From Yanghanlia sp047501535 (GTDB lineage: Bacteria; Pseudomonadota; Gammaproteobacteria; Burkholderiales; Burkholderiaceae_B): a DNA stretch of 64,000 nucleotides. Numbering within the stretch: position 1 is the stretch's first letter; every line of letters starts with the position of its first letter. Under the pieces are notes generated by a model. That model saw nothing but the letters and a program-made list of their open reading frames with translations. It was not told where the DNA came from and ran no database searches. The DNA lies in contig NZ_JAZDRJ010000006.1 of the NCBI RefSeq assembly GCF_047501535.1, forward strand, positions 1-64,000, in the 5' to 3' direction. Position numbers and translations under genes: made by a program. This document shows positions 59,614 to 64,000 of this stretch, one piece after another.

Positions 59614-60695
59614 ACGAAGTCGATGTCGTGATCGTGGGCGGCGGGCAGGCGGCGCTGGCCACCGCCTACTTTCTGCGCCGCACCGGGCTGTCCTTCGTGC
59701 TGCTGGATGCCGAGGAGGGGCCTGGCGCGGCCTGGCGGCATGGCTGGGAGTCGCTGACATTGTTTTCCCCGGCGCAATGGAGCTCGCTTCCGGGCTGGCC
59801 CATGCCGCCTGCCAACGGGTACCCCTCGCGTGACCACGTCATCGACTACCTTGCGCGCTACGAGGCGCGCTACAAATTGCCGGTCGTGCGGCCGGTCTGG
59901 GTGCAGGCAGTCCGGCGGGATGGCAGCTCTTTCTTGGTCGAGGCCGATGGCGGCCGTACTTGGCGCTCGCGCGCAGTCGTCAGCGCCACCGGCACCTGGC
60001 GTCATCCCTATGTGCCTGCCTACCCTGCGCAGGAGAGCTTTTCAGGTGTGCAGATTCATTCGGCGCACTACCGGCATCCTCGGGATTTTGCTGGGCAGCG
60101 TGTGCTGGTGGTGGGTGGTGGCAATTCCGGCGCACAGATCATGGCTGAGATGGCCGGCATCGCGCAGACTACATGGGTGACCCCTTCCGACCCGGTCTTC
60201 CTACCGGATGATGTGGACGGGCGCGTGCTGTTCGAGCAGGCGACCGCGCGCTGGCAGGCCATGCAGCAAGGCTTGCCGGTACCCGAACGGAGCGCAGGGT
60301 TCGGAGACATCGTGATGGTGCCTCCGGTGGCTGCAGCGCGTCGGCGGGGCGACCTGGTCTCAGTCCGACCCTTCACAGGCTTTACGCCAACCGGTGTCGT
60401 ATGGCCTGACGGCAGGGAATCGGAGGTCGATGCCGTCATCTGGTGCACCGGCTTTCTGCCGGCGCTGGATCACTTGCAGCCGCTCGGTGTGCTGGACGCG
60501 GAAGGTCGCATCGCCGTCGATGGCACACGCTCCGTGGCCGACCCGGGGCTTTGGCTGGTGGGCTATGGCGACTGGACCGGGTTCGCCTCAGCCACCCTGG
60601 TTGGCGTCATGCGCTCGGCCCGCAGTACCGCACAGGAAATCGGAGAAACGCTGTCGACTGACAGCCACGTTCAATCACAAGGAGTTTCGCCGTGA
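59610..60695 (+). CDS. arsO: ArsO flavoprotein monooxygenase (copy 2)
   Basis: 361-residue flavoprotein, homologous to 8065-9150. FAD motif GGGQAALA, NADPH motif GGGNSGAQIMAEMAG, and WCTGFLPALDHL. The start ATG 59610 overlaps the acr3 stop. Its end meets arsC (GTG 60692) with a 4-bp overlap. The role is unproven. Confidence 0.88.
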   Translation: MNEVDVVIVGGGQAALATAYFLRRTGLSFVLLDAEEGPGAAWRHGWESLTLFSPAQWSSLPGWPMPPANGYPSRDHVIDYLARYEARYKLPVVRPVWVQAVRRDGSSFLVEADGGRTWRSRAVVSATGTWRHPYVPAYPAQESFSGVQIHSAHYRHPRDFAGQRVLVVGGGNSGAQIMAEMAGIAQTTWVTPSDPVFLPDDVDGRVLFEQATARWQAMQQGLPVPERSAGFGDIVMVPPVAAARRRGDLVSVRPFTGFTPTGVVWPDGRESEVDAVIWCTGFLPALDHLQPLGVLDAEGRIAVDGTRSVADPGLWLVGYGDWTGFASATLVGVMRSARSTAQEIGETLSTDSHVQSQGVSP

Positions 60696-61117
60696 GCGAT
60701 GTCATCATCTATCACAACCCCAAATGCGGCACCTCGCGCAATACGCTGGCGCTGATCCGCAATGCCGGCATTGAGCCACAGGTGATCGAGTACCTAGCCA
60801 CCCCGCCAGACCGCGACACGCTCAGGTCACTGATCGAGCGCGCGGGCCTGACGGTACGCCAGGCGCTACGCGAGAAAGGCACACCTTTCCAAGAACTCGG
60901 CTTGTATGACGCATCGTTGACTGACGACGCTCTGCTCGACGCCATGCTGGCGCATCCGATTCTTATCAACCGACCCTTCGTCGTGACGCCAACGGGCGTG
61001 CGCCTGTGCCGTCCGTCCGAGCTGGTGCTGGATATCCTCGAACAGCCTCAACGTGGCCCATTCACCAAGGAGGATGGTGAAGTGGTCATAGACGAACACG
61101 GAAAACGCGTGCGCTGA
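60692..61117 (+). CDS. arsC: Arsenate reductase, glutaredoxin/Grx-ArsC type (copy 2)
   Basis: 141-residue Grx-dependent ArsC with catalytic C12 (NPKCGTSRNT). Near-identical to 9147-9572. The start is GTG at 60692, overlapping the arsO stop, with AAGGAG upstream. arsH follows after 24 bp. Confidence 0.95.
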   Translation: MSDVIIYHNPKCGTSRNTLALIRNAGIEPQVIEYLATPPDRDTLRSLIERAGLTVRQALREKGTPFQELGLYDASLTDDALLDAMLAHPILINRPFVVTPTGVRLCRPSELVLDILEQPQRGPFTKEDGEVVIDEHGKRVR

Positions 61118-61141
61118 GTCTGCGCACCTGGAACATTTATC

Positions 61142-61900
61142 ATGAAGCAATTCACCTCACTACACGACAGCACTCTGCCTGCGCTGGACGAATCCCTTTT
61201 CGATACGCCAACCCATGAAAAACTGGGTGTGCCGGTCGATGCGGAACACCCTCCGCGCATCCTGCTGCTCTACGGTTCGCTGCGCGAGCGCTCGTACAGC
61301 CGACTTCTCGTCGAAGAAGCCGCACGCATCCTGCAACGCCTGGGCGCTGAAACCCGCATCTTTGATCCGCATGGACTGCCGCTGCCCGACAGCGTGCCAG
61401 CCGACCATCCCAAGGTGGCCGAGCTGCGCGCGCTGTCCCAGTGGTCGGAGGGACAGGTGTGGTGCAGTCCCGAGCGCCATGGCACGATCACCGGCATCTT
61501 CAAGAGCCAGATCGACTGGCTCCCGCTCGAAGTCGGTAGCGTCCGGCCCACTCAGGGGCGCACGCTTGCCGTCATGCAGGTCAGCGGTGGCTCGCAGTCC
61601 TTCAACGCAGTCAATGCCCTGCGCGTGCTGGGGCGCTGGATGCGCATGGTCACCATTCCGAACCAGTCCTCGGTTGCCAAGGCCTTTCAGGAATTCGACG
61701 AAGCGGGCCGAATGAAGCCATCGGCGTATTACGACCGCGTCGTAGACGTAATGGAAGAGCTGGTCAAGTTCACGCTGCTGGTGCGTGGTCGCTCGGACTA
61801 CCTTGTCGACCGCTACAGCGAGCGCAAGGCGTCCGAAGCGGAGGTGCTGCGGCTCGCGGAGGCCGCGATGGCCCATGAGCGCGAGACCGAGCAGACGTAG
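61142..61900 (+). CDS. arsH: ArsH FMN oxidoreductase (copy 2)
   Basis: 252-residue ArsH, with FMN loop GSLRERSYSR and CSPERHGTITGIF. It is closely similar to 9596-10354, with differences mostly near the termini. It is the last gene of cluster 2; the relaxase converges on it after 115 bp. Confidence 0.95.
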   Translation: MKQFTSLHDSTLPALDESLFDTPTHEKLGVPVDAEHPPRILLLYGSLRERSYSRLLVEEAARILQRLGAETRIFDPHGLPLPDSVPADHPKVAELRALSQWSEGQVWCSPERHGTITGIFKSQIDWLPLEVGSVRPTQGRTLAVMQVSGGSQSFNAVNALRVLGRWMRMVTIPNQSSVAKAFQEFDEAGRMKPSAYYDRVVDVMEELVKFTLLVRGRSDYLVDRYSERKASEAEVLRLAEAAMAHERETEQT

Positions 61901-62015
61901 TTCAGCAAAGCAAAGGAAGCGGCCGAGCAATGTTTTGAGTAGCTCCGCTCGGCTTGCCACTGGAATGCTGCATGAGATAGAGCGCAGTGCCGAATCTGAT
62001 GAGGAACCTTGGAAA

Positions 62016-64000
62016 TCATCCGATTTCCAACTCAGACTCCTCTTTCTGCTTGGCGGGACCAAGATCGTTCTTTCCATTCTCCAGGTCGGCTGGCGCGGGC
62101 TGCTGCAGGTCATGCGCCAGCCCTTTGTATGTCAGCCGATCCACGCGTTCAGGCAGTTTGGACGCATCATCCGTGAAAACCACAACCTCGTGCCGCTCGC
62201 GCGAGATGCTGACATAGTAGGTATCCTGGGCGGTGGTGCGGCTGAAGCTTTCGGCGTTGTAAAGCACCCGGTCGCAGGTCAGCCCCTGAGCGCTATGCGC
62301 GGTGGTGGCGTAGGCGTAATCCATGTTCAGCGGCTGGTCTGTAGGTAGCTGGACATGGCGGCCCTGGGTTTCCAGGGTGACGCTGGCAGCGTCGATGACC
62401 ACGACTTTCGCCAGTTGCCCGTTGACCAAGTCATGCTGGGCATCGTTACGTGTAATGCGGACATGATCGCCCACAGAAAGCTCCGCCGGGTTCAGGTGAT
62501 AGACCGACAGCTTGCTCATGGTCTTAGGAATAATTTCTATGGGCTGCGCGCGTGCAGCGTCTGTCTGGACAGGCGTGACGCTGATGCGATCATGGCGGGT
62601 GCTGCCGGTCACACGGTAAAGTTCTCCGCGTTTGAGGCCGCACTTGTAGTCGCGCTCCGGAACGACAATGTCGCCTACCGTGTAAAAGCGGGCGACACTG
62701 CGTTCGGCACGAGTGGTGTCATGTCGGGTGAGTAGCTGGCACAGGCGGCCTTTGCCTTCCAGGCCCAGCAGGGCGTGGACGCGTTGATTGATGTCATTCC
62801 TTGATGTGTTGGTGCCGGTCACGACAATGGTGTTGGCCTGTTCTGTGGTGGTCATGCTGGTGTAGGTCCGTGCGATGGCCTCATAACGGGCTGAGCTGTC
62901 GCGAGTCTTTCTGCCATGTTCGTCGGTCTTGAACTCGTCTGGAATCACGCGGATGGCATTGAGCAACGGTAGGGACTGACTGGCCCGGCCTGTGGCAGCG
63001 AGTTCTACCGCTTGACGCAGCCGTGCCGTGCGTTGGCGCTGGATGTCTCCCATCAGCACGGTCTTCATTCCATGCTCTTGCAGCATGGCGAAGGCCCGGC
63101 CAGCCTCGACGGCTTTGGTCTGGGCTGTGTCGCCGAGGAGCACCACCTTGGCGCCTGTCGGTTGAATGAGGGCAAGCAGCCTGTCCATCTGCCGTACCGG
63201 CACTACTCCAGCTTCATCTATCACCACCACGGATCTCGGGCCAAGGGAATCCAGGAAAGGGCGCTTGTCAGCAGCGGCAAGAATCGAGGCAATGGTGTTG
63301 GCCGGAACGCCATCTTGGCGCAGGTTGCGCACCATGTTGCCGTAGGGCGCGAGCGCGGTCATGGTGTAGCCCTGTTCGCGCAAAATGGTTTGGGCATTTT
63401 GTAGTGCGAAGGATTTCCCGGTGCCGGCCAGGCCCTGGATACCGGACACTTGGTCGGTGCCGGTGGTAATCAACATGACCGCCTCGCGTTGGCCAGGAGT
63501 CAGAAGAGCGTCCAGGCCGCTTTCCGCGTCGGATGCGTTGATCGTAGATTGCCAGGTACTCCGGCCAGCCTGTTCGGTTGCCAAAATTCTGGCCTCCGCT
63601 TCATGGGCCTTGCGGGAGGCGTACCGCGGACTTTCCATCAACAGGCGGCCCTGGGCGATGGCATTATCAACCAACTGCAGTGCACTGTCCTGACTCAATC
63701 CAGTCAGTCGAGTGGCTTCAGCCGCCCATCCTTCGCAGGTCATGGGCTGCGCTTCCCGGTCCTGTGTGCTTCTATAGTGCGGCTCTTCCTGGATCAGCGC
63801 ACCGGCTGCGACACGACCCTGGATGGCTGATTGAATGGCGGTGATGTCGGTATGGCCACCAGCATGTCGGATGGCGCTGTGCAGAAGATCTGCCAAGGGC
63901 ATAACAGACTCCCGTTCAGCCAAGTGCTGGATAGCCCAGTCCAGCGAAGCCTTTGCGACAAGATCGGCGGACGATTCCTGTGCTTCGGGCGCCTGTAGTT
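62016..64000 (-). CDS. traI: MobF conjugative relaxase/helicase (TraI/TrwC), 5' part outside the window
   Basis: This is the helicase end of a TraI/TrwC-type relaxase. The frame is open to the window edge: before the first start at 63923 it reads EAQESSADLVAKASLDWAIQH, a family stretch. Walker A is GLAGTGKSF, motif II VVVIDEAGV, and the last helicase motif AYATTAHSAQGLT. The N-terminal transesterase domain with its tyrosines and His triad lies beyond 64000. It shows that the element is, or was, self-transmissible or mobilisable. Confidence 0.93.
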   Translation of the reverse strand, partial: LQAPEAQESSADLVAKASLDWAIQHLAERESVMPLADLLHSAIRHAGGHTDITAIQSAIQGRVAAGALIQEEPHYRSTQDREAQPMTCEGWAAEATRLTGLSQDSALQLVDNAIAQGRLLMESPRYASRKAHEAEARILATEQAGRSTWQSTINASDAESGLDALLTPGQREAVMLITTGTDQVSGIQGLAGTGKSFALQNAQTILREQGYTMTALAPYGNMVRNLRQDGVPANTIASILAAADKRPFLDSLGPRSVVVIDEAGVVPVRQMDRLLALIQPTGAKVVLLGDTAQTKAVEAGRAFAMLQEHGMKTVLMGDIQRQRTARLRQAVELAATGRASQSLPLLNAIRVIPDEFKTDEHGRKTRDSSARYEAIARTYTSMTTTEQANTIVVTGTNTSRNDINQRVHALLGLEGKGRLCQLLTRHDTTRAERSVARFYTVGDIVVPERDYKCGLKRGELYRVTGSTRHDRISVTPVQTDAARAQPIEIIPKTMSKLSVYHLNPAELSVGDHVRITRNDAQHDLVNGQLAKVVVIDAASVTLETQGRHVQLPTDQPLNMDYAYATTAHSAQGLTCDRVLYNAESFSRTTAQDTYYVSISRERHEVVVFTDDASKLPERVDRLTYKGLAHDLQQPAPADLENGKNDLGPAKQKEESELEIG

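Noticed and set aside
1..64000. CRISPR array, tRNA or rRNA genes
   Set aside because: No regularly spaced direct repeats and no recognisable tRNA or rRNA sequence seen.

Overview
The window looks like part of a conjugative plasmid or integrative element from a betaproteobacterium, most likely Burkholderiales/Alcaligenaceae. This is inferred from the metal-resistance gene types (pbr, nreAB, cop, ars with arsO/arsH) and from a MobF-type relaxase at the right edge. No rRNA, tRNA or CRISPR array was seen. It is largely a metal-resistance island covering arsenic (twice), lead/cadmium/zinc, copper and nickel, joined to plasmid leading-region genes (radC, DUF3560, ssb, SRAP, relaxase).

Layout. 1-0.9 kb: end of an IS3-family element. 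0.9-3.5 kb: a GT2 and an ArnT-like glycosyltransferase. 3.6-10.4 kb: ars cluster 1, with MFS-arsR-arsC-arsC-arsB leftward and arsR-arsO-arsC-arsH rightward. 10.4-10.7 kb: a decayed histidine-kinase tail. 11.0-18.1 kb: pbrR and a rightward unit of Pb/Cd ATPase, LspA, M23 protein, PCu(A)C chaperone, Lnt and SCO1. 27.4-18.4 kb (leftward): a complete System I cytochrome c maturation set, ccmABCDEFGHI, followed by a TlpA-like protein, CcdA, DsbB and a DsbA-like protein. 31.7-27.6 kb: M23 protein, copRS and a CzcI-like protein, leftward. 31-47.4 kb: copper resistance, with copA, copB, cupredoxin, CopZ-like, DUF2933, YVTN protein, Cys-rich four-helix protein, a second multicopper oxidase, cytochrome c, CopG/DUF411, DUF3141, a Met-rich protein and a Cu-ATPase. 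47.5-53 kb: radC, nreAB, DUF3560, ssb and SRAP. 53.6-55.9 kb: Usp and SulP. 56.3-61.9 kb: ars cluster 2, with MFS leftward and arsR-arsC-acr3-arsO-arsC-arsH rightward. 62-64 kb: relaxase/helicase, running off the window.

How it fits together. Six near-identical dyads (ATTACA-N4-TGTAAT type) lie upstream of copRS, copAB, the YVTN/Cys-rich pair, the second oxidase operon, the Met-rich/DUF3141 pair and the Cu-ATPase. They define a likely CopR regulon. copZ instead has a CueR-type promoter with a 19-bp spacer. The arsR genes share an operator that sits on the -10 box and start codon, and they look leaderless. nreA has a perfect G/C-tract palindrome. radC and the DUF3560 gene share a structured leader of about 350 bp at the same distance from their start codons.

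The most unusual parts are the carriage of full cytochrome c maturation plus Dsb thiol-redox and lipoprotein-maturation genes inside a metal island, and the duplicated leading-region leader, which could be a single-stranded-DNA promoter or RNA regulator. All functional calls come from reading the sequence; no database search was run.
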